A DNA stretch of 64,000 bases from contig NZ_JACXYY010000008.1 of the NCBI RefSeq assembly GCF_014779665.1, forward strand, positions 62,001 through 126,000, in the 5' to 3' direction. Position 1 is the stretch's first letter. Each line of letters begins with the position of its first letter. The notes under the pieces are model-generated. The model was not told the DNA's origin, did no database searches, and saw only the letters and a program-made list of their open reading frames with translations. The position numbers and the translations under genes are program-made. Positions 40,588 through 49,788 of this stretch are shown piece by piece. This stretch comes from Nocardioides hwasunensis (GTDB lineage Bacteria > Actinomycetota > Actinomycetes > Propionibacteriales > Nocardioidaceae).

Positions 40588-41094
40588 TCAGGTTTCCAGC
40601 AGGTCGTGGAGGGACGGGCCCAGGACGGCACGGAGGCGGTCGAGCGCGCGGATGGTGCGGTTGCGCACGGCACCGGGGCTGACCCCGAGGGCGTCCGCGG
40701 TGTCGGCGACCGACACGTCCTCGAGGAACCGCAGGACCAGTACCGCCCGGTCCATCGGCGCCAGCTCGTCGAGCGCTGCCCGGAGGGCGAGGCGGGTGGC
40801 GGCGTCTCCGTCCGACACGGCCGTCTCGAGCAGGTGCTCCGTCGGTCTCTCGTGGGTGCTGCGCCGACGCTGGGCACTGAGGTAGGTGCGTGCCAGCGTC
40901 GTGTGGGCGTACGCCACCGGGTGCTCGATCGGCGGCCCCAGGCGGCGGTGCCACCGGACGTAGACCTTGGCCAGGGTCTCCTGGACCAGGTCCTCGGCGC
41001 GGTGGGTGTCTCCGCACATCAGCCACGCCGCACGGAAGAGCTGAGGCGTCCGCGCGACGGCGAACTCCTCGAACTCCTCCGTCGAGCGAGGCAT
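40588..41094 (-). CDS. SigE-family ECF RNA polymerase sigma factor
   Basis: A 168-residue sigma factor of the actinobacterial SigE (TIGR02983-like) group. Sigma-2 region: FEEFAVARTPQLFRAAWLMCGDTHRAEDLVQETLAK at residues about 6-43 (quoted in parts: RAAWLMCGD, AEDLVQETL); sigma-4 region: LDELAPMDRAVLVLRFLEDV and GVSPGAVRNRTIRALDRLR (about 110-155). ATG 41094 gives MPRSTEEF; a 19-residue upstream extension is unlikely. The membrane protein 9 bp downstream is the probable regulator of its activity. Confidence 0.9.
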   Translation of the reverse strand: MPRSTEEFEEFAVARTPQLFRAAWLMCGDTHRAEDLVQETLAKVYVRWHRRLGPPIEHPVAYAHTTLARTYLSAQRRRSTHERPTEHLLETAVSDGDAATRLALRAALDELAPMDRAVLVLRFLEDVSVADTADALGVSPGAVRNRTIRALDRLRAVLGPSLHDLLET

Positions 41095-41260
41095 GTCCCT
41101 CCTTGCTGCTGCGGGTGGGTGGATGGTCTCGGCGTCACCAGTGAGACGCATCCCGGAGGCATCACGTCACGCCCTCGTCCACCAAGGATGGACCCAGCAG
41201 TTCCCGAGCACGTCAGCCGACGTTCACACGCGCGTCGCCGGTCGGCGCGAGGCTCGCGCC

Positions 41261-41797
41261 ATGGCCAAGAGACTGTTCCTGCTCCACATCGGCCCCGACC
41301 CGGTGGACGTCTCCGAGATGACCGAGGCGCTCGCGCTCGGCCAGGTCTCCGTCCCGGAGGTCGAGGCCGAGGTCGTCGACCACGCGGGCATCGAGATCCG
41401 GCGCACGCACAAGGCCGCCGGGCTCAAGCGCAAGCACGTCGAGGGCGCGTGGGCGAAGGTGGTGCGTCGGGCGTGGAAGACCAGGTCGGACTGCTTCGTC
41501 ACCGTCCCCGGCTTCTTCGAGGCCACGGCGGAGCAGGCCGCGCTCGCCCTCGACGGCCTCGCCGACTTCAAGGTGGCCCTCGTGATGACGAGCGGCTTCG
41601 CCGTCGAGCCGCCGGCTGCGTGGACGAGCCTGGTGAAGGAGGGGCGCAGCCACGTGCTGCCCTCGGGCCTCACCGACGTGCAGCTCGCCGCCCAGGTCGC
41701 CCGCATCGCCCTGATGGAGGAGGAGGCGCGCCTCGACAGGCGCCTCGCGAAGATCGGCAGGCGCCGCAAGCAGGTGAACCGGCGGCTCGCCGCCTGA
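41261..41797 (+). CDS. Hypothetical 178-residue basic protein
   Basis: A soluble protein starting at ATG 41261 (MAKRLFLLHIGPDPVD). The N-terminal strand followed by PDPVDVSEMTEAL faintly resembles the start of sulfotransferase-like proteins, but there is no P-loop or PAPS-binding motif. The middle contains FVTVPGFFEATAEQAALALDGL and KVALVMTSGF strands; the C-terminus is an Arg/Lys-rich helix (RLDRRLAKIGRRRKQVNRRL). No family is recognised. It is followed by two palindromes and the convergent Rrf2 gene. Confidence 0.7.
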   Translation: MAKRLFLLHIGPDPVDVSEMTEALALGQVSVPEVEAEVVDHAGIEIRRTHKAAGLKRKHVEGAWAKVVRRAWKTRSDCFVTVPGFFEATAEQAALALDGLADFKVALVMTSGFAVEPPAAWTSLVKEGRSHVLPSGLTDVQLAAQVARIALMEEEARLDRRLAKIGRRRKQVNRRLAA

Positions 41798-41829
41798 CCA
41801 CTGGCCCGGCGGGTGTCCAGGCTGGAGTC

Positions 41830-41880
41830 ACCGGATATCCGGTAACCACCTCGCTTGTCACACCAGATCTGGTATGACAA
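41830..41880. repeat. Two perfect palindromes between convergent genes
   Basis: ACCGGATATCCGGT (41830-41843, 14 bp) and a 26-bp palindrome at 41855-41880 centred on ACCAGATCTGGT with TTGTCA/TGACAA ends (two mismatching flanking bases). Their centres are 31 bp apart, three helical turns. They lie between the stop of the 178-residue gene and the stop of the Rrf2 gene. Palindromes without loops suit protein binding better than termination. Confidence 0.6.
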
Positions 41881-41907
41881 CCGCGAGACTCGGGTGCGAA
41901 GCCCGGC

Positions 41908-42366
41908 TCAGTGGGGCTGCCAGGCGTCCTCGTCCTCGGTGAGAGCGGCGATCCCCTGGGGGAGCTTGCCGTCGGCGAGGTCCTGGATGGTGACCTGCTC
42001 GAAGACGCTGCGCAGCGAGTGGCGCGCGGCGATCCACACGTGCTGCAGGACCTGGGCCGAGTCGTCGTACTCCACTGCCTCGGGACGCAGGCCGTAGACC
42101 GAGACGAGCGGGCCGTCGACCGCGCGGATGACGTCGGCGACCGTGACCGACTCCGGCTTGCGCGCGAAGCGCCAACCACCGGACTGACCCCGCTGCGACA
42201 CCACCACGTCGGCGCGGCGCAGGTCGGCGAGGATGGCCTGGAGGAACCCGTGCGGGATCCCCTGGGCCTTGCCGAGCTGCTCGGCGCTGACGGCTGCTCC
42301 GTCGGTGCGCACCGCGATCTCGATCAGGGCCCGCAGGGCGTAGTCGGCTTTGGCGGAGACGCGCAT
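41908..42366 (-). CDS. Rrf2-family transcriptional regulator without cysteines
   Basis: A 152-residue Rrf2 protein: RVSAKADYALRALIEIAV at the N-terminus, winged helix with GIPHGFLQAILADLRRADVV and SQRGQSGGWRFARKPESVTVADVI. The family's iron-sulfur members have three Cys after residue 90; this protein has no Cys at all in the whole chain, so it cannot bind a cluster and must use another signal, like CymR. ATG 42366. It is divergent from the acyl-CoA dehydrogenase gene, 196 bp apart, and could regulate it or itself. Confidence 0.9.
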   Translation of the reverse strand: MRVSAKADYALRALIEIAVRTDGAAVSAEQLGKAQGIPHGFLQAILADLRRADVVVSQRGQSGGWRFARKPESVTVADVIRAVDGPLVSVYGLRPEAVEYDDSAQVLQHVWIAARHSLRSVFEQVTIQDLADGKLPQGIAALTEDEDAWQPH

Positions 42367-42501
42367 AAGACCAGTTTGTCAGATATCTCGGCAGGGACAG
42401 TGTTCTTCGGCCCCGGCCTGCACGGCCCGGCCGCGCACGCGCCTGTGACCAGCGACATCGGGGTTCGTGTTGCGTGCGGCCCGATCGCGAGGCATGATTT
42501 T

Positions 42502-42516
42502 GTTACCGGCGGGTAG
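42502..42516. promoter_or_regulatory. Candidate operator GTTACCGGCGGGTAG before the acyl-CoA dehydrogenase gene
   Basis: GTTACCGGCGGGTAG lies 46 bp before GTG 42563 and matches the element before etfD (25710-25724) at 13 of 15 positions, with the same TACC-N4-GGTA symmetry. It is probably the binding site of a TetR-type fatty-acid-oxidation repressor that is not in this window. Confidence 0.55.
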
Positions 42517-42562
42517 CCAATGCATCCGTCACCAGATCCCGCACACGGAACAGGTGGAAGCT

Positions 42563-44437
42563 GTGAGCCACTACAAGACCAACCTCCGCGACATCGAGTT
42601 CAACCTCTTCGAGGTGCTCGGCCGCGACGAGGTGCTCGGCACCGGACCCTTCGCCGAGGTCGACGGCGAGACCGCGCGCGAGGTGCTCGCCGAGGTCGAC
42701 CGACTCGCCCGCGAGGACCTCGCCGCGTCCTACGTCGACAGCGACCGCAACCCGCCGGTCTTCGACCCGACGACGAACACCGCTCCGCTGCCGGAGTCGT
42801 TCAAGAAGAGCTACAAGGCCTGGGAGGACGCCGAGTTCTGGCGCCTGCAGATCAACGAGGACCTCGGCGGCACCCCCGCCCCCTCGTCGCTGATCTGGGC
42901 CATCGGCGAGATGGTGCTCGGCGCCAACGCACCGATCTGGATGTACGGCGCGGGGCCGGCCTTCGCCGGCGTGGTCCACCGCAACGGCAACGACCGCGAC
43001 AAGCGCATCGCGCAGCACATCGTCGACCACGGCTGGAACACCTCGATGGTGCTCACCGAGCCCGACGCCGGCTCCGACGTGGGCGCCGGCCGCACGAAGG
43101 CCACGCCCAACGACGACGGCTCGTGGAACATCGAGGGCGTCAAGCGCTTCATCACCTCGGCCGAGTCCGACCTCTGCGACAACATCATCCACCTCGTGCT
43201 GGCCCGCCCGGTCGGCGTCGAGGGCGCCGGCGGCCCCGGCACCAAGGGCCTGTCTCTCTTCATCGTCCCGAAGATCCACTTCGACCACGAGACCGGCGAG
43301 CTGACCGGCGAGCGCAACGGCGTCTACGTCACCAACGTCGAGCACAAGATGGGCATCAAGGTCTCCAACACCTGCGAGCTCACCTTCGGCGACTCGGCCG
43401 TCGGCGGCGGCGAGCCCGCCAAGGGCTGGCTGCTCGGCGAGGTCCACGACGGCATCGCGCAGATGTTCCAGGTCATCGAGAACGCCCGCATGATGGTCGG
43501 CACCAAGGCGATCGCGACCCTCTCGACCGGCTACCTCAACGCCCTCGAGTTCGCCAAGGAGCGTGTCCAGGGCGCCGACCTGACCCAGGCCGCCGACAAG
43601 ACCGCACCGCGCGTGAGCATCACCCACCACCCCGACGTCCGCCGCTCGCTGATGACGCAGAAGTCGTTCGCCGAGGCGATGCGCGCGCTCGTGCTCTACA
43701 CCGCCACCTGGCAGGACCAGGTGATCGTCGCCGAGCACGAGGGCACCGCCGACTCCGAGGAGACGCGCCTCGCCGCAGCGGTCAACGACCTGCTGCTCCC
43801 GATCGTCAAGGGCTACGGCTCGGAGCGCTCGTGGGTGCTGCTGGGCACCGAGTCGCTGCAGACCTTCGGCGGCTCGGGCTTCCTCACCGAGTACCCGATC
43901 GAGCAGTACGTCCGCGACGCCAAGATCGACACCCTCTACGAGGGCACCACCGCGATCCAGGGCCAGGACTTCTTCTTCCGCAAGATCGTCAAGGACCAGG
44001 GCAGGGCGCTGGGCCACCTCGCGAAGGAGATCGAGGGCTTCATCGCCTCCGAGGCCGGCAACGGCCGCCTGAAGAACGAGCGGGCGCTCCTCGCCACGGC
44101 GCTCGAGGACGCCAACGCGATCGTCGGTCACATGATCAACGACCTGATGAGCTCGCAGGACGAGCAGCGCAACATCTACAAGGTCGGCCTCAACACCTCA
44201 CGCCTGCTGATGGTGCTCGGCGACGTGGTCTGCGCCTGGCTGCTGCTGCGCCAGGCCGACGTCGCGCTGGGCAGGCTCGGCGGCGAGGTGTCGGCGAGCG
44301 ACCAGGCGTTCTACGAGGGCAAGGTGCTCGCCGCGCAGTTCTTCGCGCAGACCAACCTGCCGCGGGTCAGCGCCGAGCGCGCCATCGCCGAGGGCATCAC
44401 CCTCGACCTGATGGACCTCGACGAGGCGGCCTTCTGA
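42563..44437 (+). CDS. Acyl-CoA dehydrogenase, FadE5-like long form
   Basis: A 624-residue FAD-dependent dehydrogenase catalysing the first step of beta-oxidation. It has the long form with an N-terminal extension and a C-terminal helical domain after residue 480, as in mycobacterial FadE5. Features: VLTEPDAGSDVGA (flavin/substrate loop), GVKRFITSAESD, LSTGYLNALEFAKERVQG, FGGSGFLTEYPIEQYVRDAKI and the catalytic base Glu in YEGTTAIQGQDF near residue 460. GTG 42563 has GGAAG upstream. Electrons go to EtfBA and on to EtfD, whose homologue is also in this window behind the same 15-bp element. Confidence 0.94.
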   Translation: MSHYKTNLRDIEFNLFEVLGRDEVLGTGPFAEVDGETAREVLAEVDRLAREDLAASYVDSDRNPPVFDPTTNTAPLPESFKKSYKAWEDAEFWRLQINEDLGGTPAPSSLIWAIGEMVLGANAPIWMYGAGPAFAGVVHRNGNDRDKRIAQHIVDHGWNTSMVLTEPDAGSDVGAGRTKATPNDDGSWNIEGVKRFITSAESDLCDNIIHLVLARPVGVEGAGGPGTKGLSLFIVPKIHFDHETGELTGERNGVYVTNVEHKMGIKVSNTCELTFGDSAVGGGEPAKGWLLGEVHDGIAQMFQVIENARMMVGTKAIATLSTGYLNALEFAKERVQGADLTQAADKTAPRVSITHHPDVRRSLMTQKSFAEAMRALVLYTATWQDQVIVAEHEGTADSEETRLAAAVNDLLLPIVKGYGSERSWVLLGTESLQTFGGSGFLTEYPIEQYVRDAKIDTLYEGTTAIQGQDFFFRKIVKDQGRALGHLAKEIEGFIASEAGNGRLKNERALLATALEDANAIVGHMINDLMSSQDEQRNIYKVGLNTSRLLMVLGDVVCAWLLLRQADVALGRLGGEVSASDQAFYEGKVLAAQFFAQTNLPRVSAERAIAEGITLDLMDLDEAAF

Positions 44438-44531
44438 GCGAGTCCCTCGCCCTCGACGCCTGACAGGTGTCACGGCCAGCTCGTGACAACTCCACCCCGA
44501 GCCGAGAGGCGTACGACGGCAGGCTGAGGCC

Positions 44532-45406
<875 letters not shown>

Positions 45407-45410
<4 letters not shown>

Positions 45411-46216
45411 GCGCCACGACCAGCACCGGGACGACCGACACCGCCCGGGACCGGGCACCCCGCTCCTCCCGGCTCGCGGCCGTGACCGGCTTCGCGCTCC
45501 TCGACCTGCGCCGCCGCCTGCGCAGCCGGGTGGAGATGTTCTTCATCGTCGGCCTGCCAGCGTTCTTCTACCTCGTCTTCGGCTTCGGCGACGACGAGCG
45601 GGTCGGCAGCGGCAACGTCGCGATGTACGTCATGATCTCGATGGCGGCCTACGGCGCCGTCACCGCGACCACCAGCGTCGCCGGCAGCGCGGTCCTCGAG
45701 CGCACCCTCGGCTGGGGTCGCCAGCTGGCCCTGACCCCGATGCGCCCGCTGACCTTCGTCGCGGTCAAGACCGTCATCGCGATGGCCATCGCCGCCGTCC
45801 CGATCGCGCTGATCTTCGTGATCGGCGCCTTCACCGGCGCGCGGGGCGAGACGTCGGACTGGATCCTCGCCGCCCTGATCGTCTGGCTCGGCTCGTCGCT
45901 CTTCGCGATCTACGGGCTCGCGGTGATCCTGGTGTTCCGCAGCGAGAACGCCGTCGGCATCGCCTCCGGCCTCATCGTGATCATGGCCTTCCTCGGCAAC
46001 GTCTTCACCCCGATGTCCGGGCTGATCCTCGACATCGGGCGCCTCACCCCGCTCTACGGCTACGCCGCGCTCGCTCGCTACCCGCTCACCGACGGGTGGA
46101 CCGCGTCGGGCTCCCACGACCCCCTGTGGCTGCCCCTCGCTAACGTGGCGGCGTGGGCGGTGATCTTCACGGTGCTGGCGGTGTGGGGGATGCGCCGCGG
46201 CCAGGAGCGGGTGTGA
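45407..46216 (+). CDS. ABC-2 type transporter permease
   Basis: A 269-residue permease with six hydrophobic helices (about 44-64, 70-92, 118-150, 155-180, 190-210, 240-262) of the ABC-2 family, including LRRRLRSRVEMFFIVGLPAF before helix 1 and the conserved LGNVFTPMSGLILDIGRLTPLY segment. ATG 45407 has AAGGAG upstream and overlaps the ATPase stop; its own stop overlaps the kinase GTG. It is the single membrane subunit and probably dimerises. Confidence 0.94.
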
Positions 46217-47277
46217 CCGCACCGACGGCGCTCGCCGCCCAGTCCAGCGACAGCGGACCGTGGGCCCGCTGGGGCTGGGCCATGGCGGCGATCTGGCTGG
46301 GGTTCCTGGCCTTCCCCGTGATCTCGGTCTGGCAGTCCGACACCGGGTGGGCCGGCAAGGCCGTCACCCTGGCCGCGATCGCGGCCTTCGCGGTCCTCTA
46401 CGTCGTGGGCTTCAGCATCTGGGAGCGCCACGCCATGCGCGTGTTCGTCGCCCTCGTGCTGCTGATGGCGACGACGGTCCCCGTCCTCGGCATCGACGCG
46501 GTCGGGATGACCCCCTACTTGGGGGCCTACTCCGCGCTGCAGGTGCCCGCCCCCGCCTGGCGGTGGACCACACCCCTCACCGCGCTCGTCCCGCTGTTCT
46601 CGCTGCTGGGCGACGAGTTCCCCGCGTTCTTCTTCGTCCTGGTCTGGCCGATCATCGGCGGGTGCGTGATCGTCCGGGTGCTCACCGAGGCCGAGATGCG
46701 CGCCGGCGAGACCCGCGGCTCGCTCGCCATCGTGGCCGAGCGCGAGCGCGTGGCCCGCGACGTGCACGACGTGCTGGGCCACTCGCTCACCGCCCTGTCG
46801 ATCAAGGCCGAGCTCGCCGCCCGCCTCATCGACGTCGACCCCCAGCGCGCCAGGGCCGAGCTGGAGTCGATCCAGGCCACCGCCCGGTCCGCCCTGGCGG
46901 AGGTGCGCGCCACGGTCGGCGGACTGCGCGCCGCCAACCTCGAGGCCGAGCTCGCCGCCGCACCTCGCGTCCTGGCGGACGCCGGCGTGCGCACGAAGGT
47001 GGCCGGCGAGATCGCCGACACCGACCCACGGCACCGCACGCTGATGGCCTGGGTGCTGCGCGAGTCGGTCACCAACGTCGTACGCCACGCGCAGGCGCGC
47101 TCGGTCGTGATCGAGCTGGGTCCCCACGGCATCGCCGTGTCCGACGACGGCGCCGGCTGCGACGGCACCGAGGGCAACGGGCTGCGCGGCATGCGCGAGC
47201 GCGTGTCGGGCGCCGGCGGCACCCTCACCATCTCCCCTGCCGAACCCGGCACCCGCGTGGAAGTAGGACTCCCGTGA
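46213..47277 (+). CDS. DesK-type sensor histidine kinase
   Basis: A 354-residue sensor with five to six TM helices (about 20-155) and almost no extracellular domain, typical of intramembrane-sensing kinases. Phosphoacceptor His185 in RDVHDVLGHSLTAL; the HATPase region has the N-box ESVTNVVRHAQA and a G-box NGLRGMRERV. GTG 46213 overlaps the permease stop. Co-transcription with an ABC exporter suggests it senses the exporter's substrate or membrane perturbation directly in the bilayer. Confidence 0.94.
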   Translation: MTAPTALAAQSSDSGPWARWGWAMAAIWLGFLAFPVISVWQSDTGWAGKAVTLAAIAAFAVLYVVGFSIWERHAMRVFVALVLLMATTVPVLGIDAVGMTPYLGAYSALQVPAPAWRWTTPLTALVPLFSLLGDEFPAFFFVLVWPIIGGCVIVRVLTEAEMRAGETRGSLAIVAERERVARDVHDVLGHSLTALSIKAELAARLIDVDPQRARAELESIQATARSALAEVRATVGGLRAANLEAELAAAPRVLADAGVRTKVAGEIADTDPRHRTLMAWVLRESVTNVVRHAQARSVVIELGPHGIAVSDDGAGCDGTEGNGLRGMRERVSGAGGTLTISPAEPGTRVEVGLP

Positions 47278-47879
47278 TCAAGCTGCTGCTCGCCGACGAC
47301 CAGGCGCTCGTCCGCGGCGCGCTCGCCGCGCTGCTCGACCTCGAGTCGGACCTGGAGGTCGTCGCGCAGGTCGGTCGCGGCGACGACGTGGTCGAGGCCG
47401 CCCGCAGCTCCGAGGCCGAGGTGTGCCTCCTCGACATCGAGATGCCGGGGCTCAACGGCATCGACGCGGCCGCTGCCGTACGACGCGAGCTGCCCGGCGT
47501 ACGGTCGCTGATCGTCACCACCTTCGGCCGGCCGGGATACGTCCGGCGCGCGATCGAGGCCGGCGCATCGGGCTTCGTCGTCAAGGACACCCCCGCCAAG
47601 CAGCTCGCGGACGCCGTCCGTCGGGTGCACGGCGGCCTCCGGGTCATCGACCCGGACCTCGCCGCGGAGTCGCTGATCGACGGCCCGAGCCCGCTCACCG
47701 CGCGCGAGCGCGAGCTGCTGACGTACGCCCTGGACGGGGCACCGGTTGCCACGATCGCCGCGCGCGTGCACCTCTCCGAGGGCACGGTCCGCAACCACCT
47801 CTCCGCCGCGATCGGCAAGACCGGCGCGACGACCCGCTCCGAGGCCGCGCGGATCGCGCAGGACCGCGGCTGGCTCTAG
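47274..47879 (+). CDS. DesR/NarL-type response regulator
   Basis: A 201-residue regulator: receiver with phosphoacceptor Asp54 in CLLDIEMPG and Lys in FVVKDTP, and LuxR-type helix-turn-helix at about 140-200 (PLTARERELLTYAL, HLSEGTVRNHLSAAIGKTGA). GTG 47274 overlaps the kinase stop (GTGA). It is the last gene of the ABC/two-component operon and likely activates it. The 44508-44531 leader before the ATPase gene is too short to show a convincing operator. Confidence 0.95.
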   Translation: MIKLLLADDQALVRGALAALLDLESDLEVVAQVGRGDDVVEAARSSEAEVCLLDIEMPGLNGIDAAAAVRRELPGVRSLIVTTFGRPGYVRRAIEAGASGFVVKDTPAKQLADAVRRVHGGLRVIDPDLAAESLIDGPSPLTARERELLTYALDGAPVATIAARVHLSEGTVRNHLSAAIGKTGATTRSEAARIAQDRGWL

Positions 47880-48046
47880 CCCGAGGGTCGGAACGCGTCG
47901 AGGGCCGGACCCCAGCGGGACGCTCGACCGCAGGAGGGTTCCGCGACAGCCCACAAGGCCGAACGGCAAAGATCGTGGAGCCTCCGTGCCACCTGATGAC
48001 TCGGCCGCTCCACCATCCCCTCGGGCACGAGCCCTAGGCTCGGGCC

Positions 48047-48862
48047 ATGACCGATCTGGAACGTCTCGGGTCCTACGTCGCCATCTGGTGGGAGGCGGTC
48101 GACACCTTCACGCACCTGCTCGAGAAGGTCGGCGACGACCAGTGGCACGTGCAGACCGACCTGCCGGGGTGGGACGTCCACGCGATCGCGGCCCACACCG
48201 CGCACCTCGAGGCGCTGCAAGCCGGGCGCCCGCACGACGAGGTCGAGGTCGGCGAGCCCCCGCACGCCGTCGGATCGATGGGGATCTTCACCGAGCAGGG
48301 GGTCGTCGCGCGACGCCACGAGCCGGCCGACACCCTGATCACCGAGATCCGCGAGTCGACCACCGCGCGTCACACGCAGCTGCTCGCCGACCCGCCGACC
48401 GACGCCTCCGCTCCCGCGCCCGGCCCGTTCGGCGCCATCGGTTGGACCACCGGGCTCCTGCTGCGCAACCGACCGCTCGACGTCTGGATGCACGAGCAGG
48501 ACATCCGCCGCGCGCTGGGCATGCCCGGCAACCTCGACAGCGCGCCGGCCCGCCACAGCACCGACTACCTCCTCGAGAGCCTCCCGTTCGTGGTGGCCAA
48601 GAGGGCGCAGGCGCCGGTGGGCAGCGTCGTACGCCTCGAGGTGGCCGGCCACGAGCCGGTGACCGCCGTGGTCGGCGAGGACGGGCGCGGTCGACCCGGT
48701 GGTGCGGACGACGGCGAGCCGAGCGTCACGCTGGCGATGGACCGCGAGACCTTCGTCGTGCTCGCCGGCGGTCGTCGACCCGCCGAGCCCGGCGGCGTCG
48801 GCATCTCAGGAGACACCGACCTCGGCGAGCGGGTCGTCTCGTCGATGGGCGTCACGCCGTGA
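48047..48862 (+). CDS. Maleylpyruvate isomerase-like / DinB-superfamily protein
   Basis: A 271-residue member of the mycothiol-dependent maleylpyruvate isomerase-like family (DinB four-helix fold). The N-terminal metal-binding helix bundle has LPGWDVHAIAAHTAHLEAL (His ligands) and the third His in LDVWMHEQDIRRAL; a C-terminal SCP2-like domain follows (VRLEVAGHEPVTAV, VTLAMDRETFVVLAGG). Such proteins act as thiol-dependent S-transferases or isomerases in actinobacteria; the substrate is unknown. ATG 48047; the stop overlaps the SDR start (GTGA). Confidence 0.88.
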   Translation: MTDLERLGSYVAIWWEAVDTFTHLLEKVGDDQWHVQTDLPGWDVHAIAAHTAHLEALQAGRPHDEVEVGEPPHAVGSMGIFTEQGVVARRHEPADTLITEIRESTTARHTQLLADPPTDASAPAPGPFGAIGWTTGLLLRNRPLDVWMHEQDIRRALGMPGNLDSAPARHSTDYLLESLPFVVAKRAQAPVGSVVRLEVAGHEPVTAVVGEDGRGRPGGADDGEPSVTLAMDRETFVVLAGGRRPAEPGGVGISGDTDLGERVVSSMGVTP

Positions 48863-49788
48863 GCGGCGATGCCTGGACGACCGGCGACATCCCCGACCTG
48901 AGTGGGCGCACCGCCCTCGTGACGGGACCGACCGAGGGCGGCCTGGGCTACTTCACCGCACTGGAGCTCGCCCGCCACGGGGCGAGGGTCGCGCTCGCGG
49001 GACGTACGACGGCCAAGCTCGACGCCGCTGCCGAGGCGATCGCCGCGCAGGTGCCCGGTGCCGCACTGGACACCCTGGTCGTCGACCTCGCCGACCTGAC
49101 GTCGGTCCGGAGCGCGGCCGCGGAAGCGGCCGACCTCGGCCCGATCCACCTGCTCGTCAACAACGCCGGCGTGATGGCGACCCCCTACCGACGCACGGTC
49201 GACGGGCTGGAGTCACAGCTGGCGACCAACCACTTCGGCCCGTTCCTGCTCACCGGTCTTCTTCTCGACCAGCTCGTCGCGTCGGGCGGCGGGCGCGTCG
49301 TGACCCTGTCGTCGCAGATGCATCGCGCTGCGAGGTCGGCACCGCTCGGCGACCCACACGTGCGCCGGCACTACCGCCGGTGGCGCGTCTACGGCCAGAC
49401 CAAGCTGGCCAACCTGCTCTTCACCTTCGAGCTCGACCGGCGCCTGCGGCGCGCCGGGCTTCCCGTCGCGGCGCTCGCCGCCCACCCGGGCTTCGCGGGC
49501 ACGCACCTGGTCACGAACGGCCAGCTGTCGGCGCCCGAGGGCCGGCGCGCCTCCATCCTGGACGCGGTGGTCAAGATGGTCTCGCAGCCGGCCCACGCGG
49601 GCGCCTGGCCGACCCTGATGGCCGCCACCGCCGACCTCCCGGGAGGGACGTACGTCGGTCCCGGCGGACTGGGCGAGAACAGCGGCCTCCCACGGATCGT
49701 CGGCTGCTCGGCGCTGGCCGCCGACGAGACGGCCCAGCGCGACCTGTGGGAGCTCAGCGAGCAGACGGTCGGGCTCGGCTGGCCCTAG
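48859..49788 (+). CDS. Short-chain dehydrogenase/reductase
   Basis: A 309-residue SDR of the retinol-dehydrogenase-like group. NAD(P)-binding TGPTEGGLGYFTALEL near residue 22 (the Gly-x3-Gly-x-Gly pattern with Arg49 of AGRTT favouring NADP), NNAGVM, SSQMH with catalytic Ser and YGQTKLANLLF with catalytic Tyr and Lys. GTG 48859 overlaps the preceding stop, so it is coupled to the DinB-like gene. Its stop shares a CTAG with the stop of the convergent gene. Substrate unknown, probably a lipophilic ketone or alcohol. Confidence 0.93.
   Translation: MSGDAWTTGDIPDLSGRTALVTGPTEGGLGYFTALELARHGARVALAGRTTAKLDAAAEAIAAQVPGAALDTLVVDLADLTSVRSAAAEAADLGPIHLLVNNAGVMATPYRRTVDGLESQLATNHFGPFLLTGLLLDQLVASGGGRVVTLSSQMHRAARSAPLGDPHVRRHYRRWRVYGQTKLANLLFTFELDRRLRRAGLPVAALAAHPGFAGTHLVTNGQLSAPEGRRASILDAVVKMVSQPAHAGAWPTLMAATADLPGGTYVGPGGLGENSGLPRIVGCSALAADETAQRDLWELSEQTVGLGWP

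Noticed and set aside
47746..48858. N-terminal extension of the SDR over the DinB-like gene
   Set aside because: The SDR Rossmann motif begins soon after GTG 48859, and the extension is a shadow of the overlapping real gene.
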